Shown: positions 16,624 through 26,119, counted from the first letter of the stretch. The stretch is 64,000 bases of DNA from Alteromonadaceae bacterium (GCA_013216015.1 JABSOI010000025.1:22259-86258), one strand, 5' to 3'. Numbers and translations are program-made. Notes: generated by a model from the letters alone, not told the origin.

Positions 16624-17085
16624 TCAGTATTCATACTGAGTAACAAAAACACGCATATTGTCACCAATTTGCACTACCTTATAGCCAGCTCCGCCTACTT
16701 GCGTGGTTACTGCCATATTAGAAGATCCAATCTGGGTGATTTCGATATCGTTGCCATTACCCACCTGGGTGACAATGGCAATATTTCCTAAACCTTCCTG
16801 ATGAACAACAGCGACATTATTGTTACCCAACTCAGTTATGGTAACTAAATTATCACCACTTTGAGTAACTTCAGCGCGATTATTACTTCCTAACTGAGTA
16901 ATGAAAGATATATTTGAAGCATTGTGTAAAATTGATGCACTCAAGCTTGATTCAACGAGATCAGATTGTGCCGACAAATCCATAGCTTGACTTGAAAAAC
17001 TCAAACCCACTGAAAAACTTGCTAACAATGCAATTAATAAGGTTGTAACATTTCCCGTCTGTTTGGTAACTTTGGATGTCTTCAT
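16624..17085 (-). CDS. csgB: curlin repeat protein, CsgB-like minor subunit
   Basis: This 153-residue protein has a long signal region (about residues 1-35). From residue 58 it shows about four 22-residue curlin repeats with the Gln-Gly-Asn pattern (ITQLGSNNRAEVTQSGDN, ITELGNNNVAVVHQEGLGN, IVTQVGNGNDIEITQIG). These form the stacked beta-turns of curli amyloid. As the first gene of a csg operon without a second curlin, and with irregular repeats ending in FVTQYEY, it fits the nucleator CsgB better than the major subunit CsgA. The assignment between CsgA and CsgB is inferred. Confidence 0.75.
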   Translation of the reverse strand: MKTSKVTKQTGNVTTLLIALLASFSVGLSFSSQAMDLSAQSDLVESSLSASILHNASNISFITQLGSNNRAEVTQSGDNLVTITELGNNNVAVVHQEGLGNIAIVTQVGNGNDIEITQIGSSNMAVTTQVGGAGYKVVQIGDNMRVFVTQYEY

Positions 17086-17394
17086 GAGCTAATCACTTCT
17101 AATTTCAATACTCACTAGATTATAGATAACAAGACATTGCAACAATCCGACATTTATGTGAATTAAAATTGCGTATCTATTTGTTATTTAATAAATAAAA
17201 TTAAAAAATCAAGTGCGGGGCCCTGGATCTCATACTTTTTTAGGAGTTCTTTGTTAACCTTTGAACTCAAACTGTTGGAAATGCAAGTTCAAAGCTAAAC
17301 CAACCTTTTCCTGAATATATGCAGAACAGGGACGAAAGCAGGATGCTGAATCTATTGTGGGGATGTAGACAATTTTAAAATGACCAATCCAATT

Positions 17395-17643
17395 TGCTAT
17401 GTCCCAGTTAAGTGTGGCTATAATAGTTGTAGGATGGGTTAGCCAACGGCGTAACCCATCATTTTGTATAACGCAACCACTTGATAATAGTGATAAAAGA
17501 TGTAATTTTGATGGGTTACGCCTGCGGCTAACCCATCCTACGCGGTAAAATTTTCACTTTATAAAAGTTAAGTTGGTTTTAGCTAATAAGCATTATAAAA
17601 CAGTTTATTATAGTTTCAGACACACTTAACCGGTACATAGCCA
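17395..17643. mobile_element. MITE-like element, family 2, copy 1
   Basis: The termini are TGCTATGTCCCAGTTAAGTG on the left and CACTTAACCGGTACATAGCC on the right, an imperfect inverted repeat of about 20 bases. Inside are two REP-like palindromes in opposite orientation (17429-17461 and 17509-17541). ATCCAATT flanks both sides, within an 11-base repeat CCAATCCAATT, and fits an 8-bp target duplication. A second complete copy lies at 47052-47298. It is non-coding. Confidence 0.75.
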
Positions 17644-17674
17644 ATCCAATTAGCATTAAACTCAATAAGGGAAA

Positions 17675-17908
17675 TTAACTACTAAAGTCTAACTGAATAT
17701 CAGTACAACCTTTTACACATGAAATACCGGGCGCTTTATTAAGCTTTGATGGTTCCCCTGTATCGGGCAAGGTTAATACAAGAAGTTGGTCACACTCAGG
17801 ACAAAATGTTTTTTTTCCAGCCATGACATTTTTAATTAAATTTTTTTGTTGATGAAATGATTTACTGCTCATTTTTTGTAGCGAGGCAAACTGTTTCGCG
17901 TCAATCAT
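17675..17908 (-). CDS. small zinc-ribbon protein, conserved hypothetical
   Basis: This 77-residue protein has four cysteines as CPEC (36, 39) and CVKGC (64, 68), a probable zinc ribbon, after a basic helical N-terminus (SSKSFHQQKNLIKN). Similar short proteins, with the same KGCTDI ending, are common in gammaproteobacteria such as Shewanella and Vibrio, but none is characterised to my knowledge. It stands alone and is convergent with no gene; a family-2 element lies downstream. Confidence 0.65.
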   Translation of the reverse strand: MIDAKQFASLQKMSSKSFHQQKNLIKNVMAGKKTFCPECDQLLVLTLPDTGEPSKLNKAPGISCVKGCTDIQLDFSS

Positions 17909-18125
17909 AACCGTCCTACGATATATTGTTTTATTAGTTAAGCATATTTTATCCTGATAAATGCAATAAACCTACTCTATTAATACTTCAACCAATCTGG
18001 AAATAAAATGTTAAAAATATTATCACTTGTTTTTATACCGTTTTCAGTTAAATTCAAGTAACAACAGTTCCCAATTATTTGATAAACTGCCGTTATATTT
18101 TTGATCTGATAATTAAGCTATTATT

Positions 18126-19004
18126 TTGAATAAGTTTGAGTTGCACATCACCATAACATCCAGTGATAGCACAGTAATTTCTGCCTTAACCGACCAATGT
18201 GATTTATCGAGAGCACAACTGAAAAAAGCAATAACCAAAGGTGCTTTGTGGTTAACAAGAAATGGTAAAACGCAAAGAACACGTCGCTTGAAAAAGGTTT
18301 TAAAAGCTCAAGATATTCTTCATTTATATTACGACGAACAAATACTTAACCAAACAACAGAACCTGCACAGCTAATTGCGGATTTAAAAGATTACAGTGT
18401 TTGGTTCAAACCATATGGCATGTTATCTCAAGGTTCAAAATGGAGTGACCATTGCACTGTCAGTCGGTATGCACAGACAAATTTAACACCTGAAAGACCT
18501 GTATTTATTGTTCACAGGTTAGATCGTGCCGCAACTGGTTTAATATTAATCGCTCACAGTAAAAAAGCAGCCAGCGCATTAAGTGCAATGTTTGAACATC
18601 ATCAGTTGGAAAAATATTATCATATAATTGCGCATGGCAATCATGGTGTTCACCCGCAACCTGAAGTAATAACCCTGGCTATTGACGGTAAATCTGCTTG
18701 CAGTACTTTCTCTTTGGTTGAATTTAATAAAGAGCACAACCTTTCATTAATCAAGGTTAAAATTGAAAGTGGAAGAAAACATCAAATTAGAAAACATGCG
18801 GCAAGCGTGAATTTACCCATTGTTGGTGACCGATTACATGGCAGGCAGGATATTGTTTATCCTGAAAAATTAAACTTACAACTTACCGCTGTTTCATTAA
18901 ACTTTACTTGCCCATTGTCAGGGCTAGCACAAAGTTTTCGATTACCTGCAGAATTATCCCCGCAACTTAAAAATGTTATTAAACAATTTTTGGTGCCGGT
19001 TTAA
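18126..19004 (+). CDS. RNA pseudouridine synthase, RluA family
   Basis: This 292-residue protein has a TTG start at 18126. An S4-like N-terminal region (about residues 25-70, SRAQLKKAITKGALWL) precedes the catalytic RluA domain. The motif HRLDRAATG contains the catalytic Asp133 that attacks the uridine. The later RxHQIRKHAA block (ESGRKHQIRKHAA) is typical of the family. It isomerises uridine to pseudouridine in rRNA or tRNA. The exact member cannot be told; it is shorter than RluC/RluD, and the YxQ-type region is divergent. Confidence 0.85.
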   Translation: MNKFELHITITSSDSTVISALTDQCDLSRAQLKKAITKGALWLTRNGKTQRTRRLKKVLKAQDILHLYYDEQILNQTTEPAQLIADLKDYSVWFKPYGMLSQGSKWSDHCTVSRYAQTNLTPERPVFIVHRLDRAATGLILIAHSKKAASALSAMFEHHQLEKYYHIIAHGNHGVHPQPEVITLAIDGKSACSTFSLVEFNKEHNLSLIKVKIESGRKHQIRKHAASVNLPIVGDRLHGRQDIVYPEKLNLQLTAVSLNFTCPLSGLAQSFRLPAELSPQLKNVIKQFLVPV

Positions 19005-19054
19005 TAAAATAATAAGACCTGAGAATAAGAACAGCGAATAAGTAATACCTATAA

Positions 19055-19963
19055 TTAATACATATAATTAAAGTCTTCGTCATTTAACAGAGATAAACCT
19101 GAACCAACAATGTCTTTACCCGCAAGTTTAGATAACAGTTCAAAACCTTCCTGACGCTGTTCTTTGGTTAAAGCCATGTAAGGTAAACGGAAATTAGCAG
19201 GCACAGCTCCAGTCATCATTAATGCAGTATTAATAGCAATAGGATTTGGTTCACAAAACAGCCACTGCATAAGCCCCTGCAGGCTTTCATTAAGCTCAGT
19301 ATCTTTTTTATTCATTAATTGACGCATCAATCCAGGAATAATATTTGAAGTAACAGATATTACGCCATGAGATCCAAATTGATGGCGACCAGCAAAACTT
19401 TGATCATCATTACCTGACCAACAAGCAATACCTTGTTGTTCATAATGTGCTATCCGCTCATTACCCGCACATTCTTTTACACCAATAAAGTTTTCATGCT
19501 TTGATAAAGGTTCAATAATATCTGGTGTAATATCCTGCCCGGTACGCCCTGGCACGTTGTAAATAAATGCAGGACCAATATCTAATACACGGTTAAAATG
19601 CTCGCGTACTCCGGCCGTTGAGGTACGTCCATAATAAGGGTTGATTTGCAACGCAGCATCCATCCCCGTAGCAAAACCATTTTTTGTTCCTTTAATAGCC
19701 TCACGTGTATTATTACTGCCCGTATTACCTACAATAACTAATCGGTCACTAAATTCATTCACACTGTGGGCAATAAGCATAAAATGCTCTTCCCAACTAA
19801 ATAAGTGACCTTCCCCTGTAGTTCCTCCAACAATTATTCCGTCAACTCCTGCAAGAATTTGTTGCTCAACTAAGTCATCATATGTGGCAAGATCAATCCC
19901 ACCTCTATTGTTAAACGGGGTTTTAATAGCAGTAATTAAACTAGCTGATTTTAAGCGATTCAT
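19055..19963 (-). CDS. dapA: 4-hydroxy-tetrahydrodipicolinate synthase, plant-type
   Basis: It condenses pyruvate with aspartate semialdehyde in lysine and diaminopimelate synthesis. The (beta/alpha)8 aldolase fold shows Schiff-base Lys163 (GVKECAG), Tyr135 (FIYNVPGRTG) and the substrate motif GGTTGEG (46-52). Unlike the E. coli enzyme, the sequence follows the plant chloroplast type closely: GGTTGEGHLFSWEEH, NTGSNNTREAI, INPYYGRTS, CWSGNDDQ, EPNPIAINTA and a C-terminal DEDF. At 302 residues it is complete. It is monocistronic and convergent with the pseudouridine synthase gene. Whether a second, E. coli-type dapA exists elsewhere cannot be seen. Confidence 0.9.
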   Translation of the reverse strand: MNRLKSASLITAIKTPFNNRGGIDLATYDDLVEQQILAGVDGIIVGGTTGEGHLFSWEEHFMLIAHSVNEFSDRLVIVGNTGSNNTREAIKGTKNGFATGMDAALQINPYYGRTSTAGVREHFNRVLDIGPAFIYNVPGRTGQDITPDIIEPLSKHENFIGVKECAGNERIAHYEQQGIACWSGNDDQSFAGRHQFGSHGVISVTSNIIPGLMRQLMNKKDTELNESLQGLMQWLFCEPNPIAINTALMMTGAVPANFRLPYMALTKEQRQEGFELLSKLAGKDIVGSGLSLLNDEDFNYMY

Positions 19964-20103
19964 TAAACTTCCCTAATATTTATAAACGGGGTAATTATTT
20001 TTCAGGTAAACCTTGTGATTAGAATAACCTATCTATCTTGAGGATATGTAATCAAGTAAACTATAAAATAAGCTTTTTCGTTGAAGCTAGCAACCTAAAT
20101 TGC

Positions 20104-20484
20104 TTAACAATGTCCTGTTTTATTGATAACTCGGCGAAGTATAAATACTTCCTTAGTAACAACATGCTGATATTCGAAAATTTGATTATCGAGCTTTAAA
20201 ATCCGATAAGCATGATAATTATCAGGATCTGCCAGATCAGCAGGATAATTCTTATCAAGAACAAATTCACCTTTTGTTATAGTAAAATGAATATCACCAA
20301 CAAGTCCCCAATCACCAAGTTCCACTGTTTGTTCAGTAACTTCACCTGATTCATTTAGGGTTACAAAAGTTAATTCAAAACTCCCGTCAGCTGATAATTC
20401 GGCATATTCACTTTGCTGAAAACCTTGTGGACTTAGATCATCCCTATACCAACGACCAATTAGCATATCTCTTTGATAATGCAT
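20104..20484 (-). CDS. conserved hypothetical protein, lipocalin-like
   Basis: This 126-residue soluble protein has no signal or membrane segment. The start MHYQRDMLIGRWYRDDLSP and the alternating beta pattern (YAELSADGSFELTFVTL, GDWGLVGDIHFTITKGEF) resemble small lipocalin-like beta-barrel proteins, in which a G-x-W motif opens the first strand. The function is unknown. It lies alone between dapA and the DUF4097 gene on the same strand, with about 150 bases on either side, so an operon is unlikely. Confidence 0.6.
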   Translation of the reverse strand: MHYQRDMLIGRWYRDDLSPQGFQQSEYAELSADGSFELTFVTLNESGEVTEQTVELGDWGLVGDIHFTITKGEFVLDKNYPADLADPDNYHAYRILKLDNQIFEYQHVVTKEVFILRRVINKTGHC

Positions 20485-20634
20485 TTTATCCTCTTAACAC
20501 CACAAACAAACTAAATTTATTATGTCATATATTATGAATCAAAATGGAAAAAACACAAAGAAAAACAACCGAACATAATAAAGTCAGGTTGTTTTTCTGA
20601 TATACAATAATTAAATAACATTTAGCACTGATAT

Positions 20635-21396
20635 TTAATTTTTAAGGATTTTTACACTGCCATTAACACTGTTAATAGAAATACTGACATCACCACTACC
20701 TATATCACCATTCAAACTATGACCAACCAACATATTTTTTTTGGCTTTAAGGCCAAAATCATTCTTAATACTACCGTGTACAGTTTCCACATTTACTGAG
20801 GCACTAATATTATCAGGAAGAGATAACTTAACGCGGCCATTAACGGTTTCCAGATTAATTCGGTTTAATTTAGATGTAATTGTTTTATATTTCACAATAA
20901 TTGAACCATTCACTGAACTAATTTCACTGTCTCCGGCTAAACCAGTAGCAACAATTTCGCCATTAACTAATTCTGCATTAATTTCACCCGCCACATTTTC
21001 AATACTCAATGAACCATTAACTAACTCAATAGAAGGTAAATGTGCACCAAAAGGCACCATAATGGTATAATCTACTTTTCCTGAATTACGACCCCAACTG
21101 GATTGTTTTGTATAACGTGTTTCAACGTTTACACCACGGCCATTTTGCACCATTTCAATACTGATACGATCTCGGCCTTCTTGTTTATCTGCAGTGATCA
21201 CCGCAGTCACTTTAATTTCATTCTTTTTCCAGGCGACGATATCCACTGAACCATTTATATTATCTAATCTTAAAGAACTATCGGCCTCAACTTGAAATGA
21301 TTTTACTATTTCATCAACTACCTTAGCTTGAACCTGCATTGCAAATGTTAAAATAAACGTACTGATACAAGCTGTTTTCAATATTGAATTTCTCAT
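20635..21396 (-). CDS. exported DUF4097-type beta-repeat protein
   Basis: This 253-residue protein has a signal peptide (about residues 1-24). The mature part is a beta-helix built from repeated strands of the type INGSVDIVAW, LVNGSLSIENV, LVNGEIVATG, SVNGSIIVKY, TVNGRVKLSL, TVHGSIKND and SVNGSVKILK. That is the hallmark of DUF4097 (putative adhesin) proteins. These are often linked to envelope-stress or anti-sigma operons, but no partner is present. It is divergent from cinA, sharing a 170-base promoter region. Confidence 0.8.
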   Translation of the reverse strand: MRNSILKTACISTFILTFAMQVQAKVVDEIVKSFQVEADSSLRLDNINGSVDIVAWKKNEIKVTAVITADKQEGRDRISIEMVQNGRGVNVETRYTKQSSWGRNSGKVDYTIMVPFGAHLPSIELVNGSLSIENVAGEINAELVNGEIVATGLAGDSEISSVNGSIIVKYKTITSKLNRINLETVNGRVKLSLPDNISASVNVETVHGSIKNDFGLKAKKNMLVGHSLNGDIGSGDVSISINSVNGSVKILKN

Positions 21397-21565
21397 AATG
21401 TTCTCTTCTTGTGTTTCATTAAGTTATACCTTTAGATGATGATAGAAACGAAAAGGTTTAAATATTAAATAAATAAAATGTTCTACTTAAACTACTTTGC
21501 TATAGCTATAGTTAACAATATCTTTTAGTGTATACCCAAACAAACTGGTTAAAAGGCAATATCGG

Positions 21566-22843
21566 GTGAATGCACTGAATGTTCAATTATTAATGACAGG
21601 AAATGAACTCTTGTCAGGCGATATTGTTGATAGTAATTCAGCCATGATCGCTCAGGCATTAAAAGCGTTAGGCATAGAAATAAAACGAAAAGTGACTATT
21701 TCTGACGACATTGAACTGTTGACTCAAGAAATCGAAAATATCAGCCAACAAACAGATATTTTAATCATTAATGGCGGACTGGGTCCAACCGTTGACGATA
21801 TGACAGCCCAGGCAATAGCTCTTACCAGTGGAAAACCATTAGCCGAACATCCGCAAGCTTTAAAACATGTCAAAGCATGGTGCAAAAAACGAAATAGTGC
21901 CCTAAATTCGGCAAGTTTAAAGCAAACTCTATTACCTGATGGTTGCTCAATTATTGCTAACAGCCGGGGAAGCGCAGTAGGTATAATGTTAACGCATAAC
22001 AACTGTGAGATATATTGTACTCCCGGAGTTCCAAAAGAACTGAAGGTTATGATAAACGAAGAAATAATTCCTTTGTTAGCTCAAAAAATCCCGCCCAAAA
22101 TGAAACTTGAAGTAACTCGATTACAAGTTTATGGCATTGGGGAGTCTAGCTTACAAACACTGATCGATAATCATTTTCCAGACTGGCCGGATGAACTGGA
22201 ATTAGGTTTCAGAGCAACATTGCCTTTATTGGAAGTAAAACTAACGTCGAGATCATCTACCGCTAAAGCATTAAAAACACGCTGGTTAGAAAAACTTAAA
22301 TCCTTACTCGGTGATCATATAATTAATGAAATATCATCCCGCCCAATTAGCCTCGCTGAGCAGGTATTAATATTATTGAGGCAAAAGAATCAACAAATAA
22401 CGACGGCTGAGTCATGTACGGGAGGACTAATTGCGAGCTTGTTAACAGAAATATCAGGTTCATCACAAAGTTTTGAAGCCGGATTTGTTACTTATTCAAA
22501 TAGAATTAAGAGTAAACTCTTAGCGGTTGAACCCGATGTTATAGAGCAGCATGGCGCAGTAAGTGAAGCTACTGTACTCGCTATGGCACAAGGAGCATTA
22601 GCAAAAGCTCATGCCGATGTTGTAATTGCTGTTTCCGGCATTGCTGGCCCTGCTGGCGGAACCCCAGATAAACCAGTTGGCACAGTTTGGATAGCTTGGG
22701 GTAACTCAGAAAAAATATATAGCCATTGTTTTCACCTTAATGGCGAGCGAATTTACATTCAGCAGCATGCTGCAGCCATTGGTTTAGATTTGATACGAAG
22801 ATTACTTATAAATAGTAAAGAAAAAGCTAACTATATAAAATAA
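21566..22843 (+). CDS. cinA: CinA-family protein, nicotinamide-nucleotide amidase
   Basis: This 425-residue protein has a GTG start at 21566. The N-terminal molybdopterin-binding (MoCF) domain (about residues 5-175) shows TGNELLSGDIVDSNS and INGGLGPTVDDMT. The C-terminal CinA/PncC amidase domain (about 260-420) shows the active-site motif TAESCTGGLIASLLT and VSGIAGPAGGTPDKPVGTVW. The amidase converts NMN to nicotinate mononucleotide in pyridine-nucleotide recycling; the N-terminal domain may act on ADP-ribose. Both domains are complete. No recA follows, so it is not the classical cinA-recA operon. Confidence 0.9.
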   Translation: MNALNVQLLMTGNELLSGDIVDSNSAMIAQALKALGIEIKRKVTISDDIELLTQEIENISQQTDILIINGGLGPTVDDMTAQAIALTSGKPLAEHPQALKHVKAWCKKRNSALNSASLKQTLLPDGCSIIANSRGSAVGIMLTHNNCEIYCTPGVPKELKVMINEEIIPLLAQKIPPKMKLEVTRLQVYGIGESSLQTLIDNHFPDWPDELELGFRATLPLLEVKLTSRSSTAKALKTRWLEKLKSLLGDHIINEISSRPISLAEQVLILLRQKNQQITTAESCTGGLIASLLTEISGSSQSFEAGFVTYSNRIKSKLLAVEPDVIEQHGAVSEATVLAMAQGALAKAHADVVIAVSGIAGPAGGTPDKPVGTVWIAWGNSEKIYSHCFHLNGERIYIQQHAAAIGLDLIRRLLINSKEKANYIK

Positions 22844-23122
22844 ATACAGTTTATTGATTACCTAACTAAAACTTATAATTAGTTAACTAAAAATGAGAAT
22901 ATTTAAATCAAGATTTTCTACACTATATTAGTTATTTAATTGCGTAGTAAATCAAAACTTTATATATTTATAAATATTGTTATCTAAAAATATATTAATA
23001 ATGTTTTTATTCCTTGAAGTTATACCGCGTTGTCGCTAAAACTTTTCTCAATGAATAAATAAAACAAATGGTAATATGTAACGTAAAATATTTACATTTA
23101 CCATAAAGCGTAGGAGCATATT

Positions 23123-23449
23123 TTGATTGAAAAAAATTTTATAACCAGTGGTCGAAATACAATAATTCATAAAATAAGAAAATTCGACTTATTAATTGTT
23201 AACGGTTCAAAGCCAGTGGTTATTATCAGTAATAGAGGTATTGGCATTTATAAAGGTCCAATACCAAGAAAAAGATCTGAAGCTAAGAAAGCTTATCAAG
23301 AAGTTGTCGATGTTAGTGCAATGGAAGTATTTGGTGAAGAAAAAACCCTTCTTTTTGTACAAGCGCTAGATAATAAAGAATATAAAATTGACTATTCAAA
23401 AGTAAATACCAATAGCTTTATTAAAATCCATCAAGACAATTATGTATAG
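23123..23449 (+). CDS. hypothetical protein upstream of DUF342 gene
   Basis: This 108-residue protein has a TTG start preceded by TAGGAGC. It has no signal peptide or membrane segment; basic residues are frequent in the first half and the second half is mixed (MEVFGEEKTLLFVQALDNKEYKIDY). I do not recognise a family. It precedes the DUF342 gene by 60 bases on the same strand and may be co-transcribed with it. The 280 bases before it are very AT-rich and hold its promoter but nothing else I can identify. Confidence 0.5.
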   Translation: MIEKNFITSGRNTIIHKIRKFDLLIVNGSKPVVIISNRGIGIYKGPIPRKRSEAKKAYQEVVDVSAMEVFGEEKTLLFVQALDNKEYKIDYSKVNTNSFIKIHQDNYV

Positions 23450-23509
23450 AAATTATTTATAGCCATTATTTATAATTATCATAATTGTGTTTACTGACAG
23501 AAGAAGTTC

Positions 23510-25198
23510 ATGACAAAAGCAAGTTTAGTTCCTAATAAAAAAAATAATATTGATTTAGTATTAGAGCCCATAAAAAATGATGCCAAAATTACTAAATCAA
23601 CTGTTCATGAACTTATTGATAACTCTGAATACCCAAGCCTTTTTGTAAATCATGCCAATATTAAAAATTCGATGGCTGAACTTATTAGTGTACTAAAACA
23701 CATGCAAGCGGATCAAAAAGGAAGAGAAATTCGCTATCAGATACTTGAAAGACGCGATGCCTCCATTACCATTACTATTGATAAGGATGAAATGGGGGCT
23801 ACAGCCACAATTACTACTGCATTAGGAGGCAAACATTTAAGCGCTAAAGCGATTTTGAACAGTGCACAAACCTCTGGAGTATCAAAAGGCTTCAGCAAAG
23901 AGGGATTAATAAACCTTGCTCAACAGGCAGCAAAAGAACCCGCCGGCTCATTAGTTACAGCTCAAATCGCCAAGGGAAAGTTGGCCATAGATGGTAAAGA
24001 CTCTCGAATTAAGCATTTAGTAGAAAGCGCTCAAGAACGCATTTTACAACCAAAAACACGAGAAGACGGCAGTGTCGATATGCGTGATTTAGGTGATATT
24101 ATTTGCGTAAAAATAGGCGATCCACTTGTCCAAAAAATACCATCGACACCCGGTCAAAAAGGTTACACCGTAACAGGTAATCCACTGGAGCCCACACAAG
24201 GCGAGGATATAGAAATCGATCCAGGGGATGGTACAGCTATCAGTCCAAAAAATGAAAATTTATTAGTGTCGACTAAAGTTGGTTTGCCAAAAATAATTGA
24301 TAATGGCATGGAAATTGACGAAATATATAAAATTAAAAATGTTGACGTCAGCACGGGTCATATTAATTTTCAGGGAAGTGTAATTATTGACGGCGATGTT
24401 TGTGAGGGGATGAAAGTTGTCGCATCGGGTGATATTACTGTCGGTGGTTTTGTTGAGTCAGCTTTTATTAATGCCGGTGGCGACATTACAATTTCTAAAG
24501 GTATTATTGGTCGTAAACAAGACATCGAAGACTCTAAGATCGATGACATTAATATGAGCGTTAAAATTATTGCTAAAGGCAAGGTATATGCTAAATACTG
24601 CCAATATGCTGAAATAAATAGCGCCAGTGACGTTAGAATTCAAAACCAGTTAATGCACAGTATTTTATCTGTTGATGGAAAGTTATGGCTTGGCAATGAA
24701 AGTAAAGCTAATGGTAAACTTATTGCTGGATACATTAGCGCAGGGAAATCAGTACATGCAGGCATTGTTGGAGCGACAGCAGGTGGTAAAACGATAATAA
24801 CTTTCGAAAAGCAAATTAACGCCTATGATGAACAGCTGAAAGAAATTGAAATCAAATTAAAATCTGCCACAGATAAAACCAATGAATTAAAAGCGGCTAG
24901 CAGCAAGTTAAGAAAATTACCTAAAGATAAAGCTCAACCACAAATGTTAGCAAAGGTAACTGCAACCTATCAATTTCACGCAAAAGATTTAGGCAAAACA
25001 CTTATAGAAAAAGAAGAGACAGAGCAAAAGCTACAGCAATACATGACCAGTGTTTTTGTCGAAGCCACGGAAAAACTTTATCAAGGTGTAGAATTAAGAG
25101 TTAGTAGTTACCATGACAAGAGCAAGAGAGAATATGGCCCGAGCAGGATGAATTACAAAGGGCGTAAAATACATATTGATCCAATAGTAAATAATTAA
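23510..25198 (+). CDS. FapA/DUF342-family protein
   Basis: This 562-residue cytoplasmic protein has the DUF342 (flagellar assembly protein A) pattern. The N-terminal region is followed by a central beta-helix-like core (GQKGYTVTGNPLEPTQGED, KVGLPKIIDNGMEIDE, GSVIIDGDVCEGMKVVASGD, VGGFVESAFINAGGDITISK). The C-terminal coiled coil (about residues 430-520) is rich in K/E/L. FapA proteins in Vibrio affect polar localisation of chemotaxis and flagellar regulators; whether this one does so is unknown. No flagellar genes adjoin it, although the PomAB stator genes lie 27 kb away. Confidence 0.85.
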   Translation: MTKASLVPNKKNNIDLVLEPIKNDAKITKSTVHELIDNSEYPSLFVNHANIKNSMAELISVLKHMQADQKGREIRYQILERRDASITITIDKDEMGATATITTALGGKHLSAKAILNSAQTSGVSKGFSKEGLINLAQQAAKEPAGSLVTAQIAKGKLAIDGKDSRIKHLVESAQERILQPKTREDGSVDMRDLGDIICVKIGDPLVQKIPSTPGQKGYTVTGNPLEPTQGEDIEIDPGDGTAISPKNENLLVSTKVGLPKIIDNGMEIDEIYKIKNVDVSTGHINFQGSVIIDGDVCEGMKVVASGDITVGGFVESAFINAGGDITISKGIIGRKQDIEDSKIDDINMSVKIIAKGKVYAKYCQYAEINSASDVRIQNQLMHSILSVDGKLWLGNESKANGKLIAGYISAGKSVHAGIVGATAGGKTIITFEKQINAYDEQLKEIEIKLKSATDKTNELKAASSKLRKLPKDKAQPQMLAKVTATYQFHAKDLGKTLIEKEETEQKLQQYMTSVFVEATEKLYQGVELRVSSYHDKSKREYGPSRMNYKGRKIHIDPIVNN

Positions 25199-25249
25199 AA
25201 TTTAATCTTTTTTTAATTTACGACATAAAGCTAAATATCTAATGAAGCT

Positions 25250-25297
25250 TATAGTGCTTTTCACTAGCTGCTTTTTACTAGCTGCTTTTTACTAGAT
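25250..25297. repeat. tandem repeat of ACTAGCTGCTTTTT
   Basis: About two and a half copies of a 15-base unit (ACTAGCTGCTTTTT type) lie between the DUF342 gene and yggN. This is probably replication slippage. Confidence 0.6.
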
Positions 25298-25327
25298 ATA
25301 TGATAACTTCGGTATCCAAATAATAAT

Positions 25328-26107
25328 ATGAAACTTCTATCACTAACGTTAATTTCAGCTTTATTCTATTCAACCAATACGCTTGCTAAACCTTGTGATG
25401 TTAACTTTAACTACGGCGTTGTAATCAATCCCGCGCATATTCGTATTTTAGATAAAGGACAAACACATGTACAGATAAATGGTGAAAGCCAGCTATTTGT
25501 AAATGGCCGTGAAATTGAATTAACATCAAAACAACAGAATATTTTAGCTAAATACAGCCATGAAATTCGTAAACAAGTCCCGGAAATTGTTTCCATTGCT
25601 ATAGAAGGTGTGGAAATTGATTTAAAATCTGTTAATAAAGTTATTGCAGGTTTAACGGGAGAAAATAGCGTCTCACATCAAAAAATTCAAGAACAATTCA
25701 GTGAACTACAGTGGCGTTTACGCAACCGATTCAACCATAGTGATAAAAATTATTACATTGCGCCACAAGATTTTGAAGACTTTGATGATATTTTTACTGG
25801 TGAATTCAAACAGGAAGTTGAAGAAATAATCACAAACTCTATTGATACTATTTTAATGGCCGTTGGCGAAGTAATGACAAATCATGATGAAAATAACATT
25901 GAGCAAAGAATCGAAACTTTCGATGAACAAATTAAAATGATGGCTAAAGATCTGGAATTTGAAATAGGCTCCCGTGATAAAGACCTTGACCAAAAAACAA
26001 AACAATTTTGTCAGAATTTAATCTTGCTGGATCAATTAGAAGCCAAAATGCAGCAACTCATTCCTCAATTACTCGATTATGACTTAATTTATAACGATAA
26101 TAATTAA
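25328..26107 (+). CDS. yggN: YggN-family (DUF2884) periplasmic protein
   Basis: This 259-residue protein has a signal peptide ending near TLAKP. The first half (CDVNFNYGVVINPAHIRI, INGESQLFVNGREIELTS, QQNILAKYSHEIRKQVPEIV) matches the DUF2884/YggN family, whose function is not known. The second half is helical and acidic, with a Cys near residue 232 that may pair with the N-terminal Cys23. It is complete and has its own promoter region after the tandem repeat. A hairpin terminator shared with the convergent ETF-QO gene follows. Confidence 0.82.
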   Translation: MKLLSLTLISALFYSTNTLAKPCDVNFNYGVVINPAHIRILDKGQTHVQINGESQLFVNGREIELTSKQQNILAKYSHEIRKQVPEIVSIAIEGVEIDLKSVNKVIAGLTGENSVSHQKIQEQFSELQWRLRNRFNHSDKNYYIAPQDFEDFDDIFTGEFKQEVEEIITNSIDTILMAVGEVMTNHDENNIEQRIETFDEQIKMMAKDLEFEIGSRDKDLDQKTKQFCQNLILLDQLEAKMQQLIPQLLDYDLIYNDNN

Positions 26108-26119
26108 TGTCAATTGGTA

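Noticed and set aside
22844..23122. Possible riboswitch or small RNA before the DUF342 gene pair
   Set aside because: The stretch is almost pure A/T and shows no conserved riboswitch core such as a cyclic-di-GMP aptamer.
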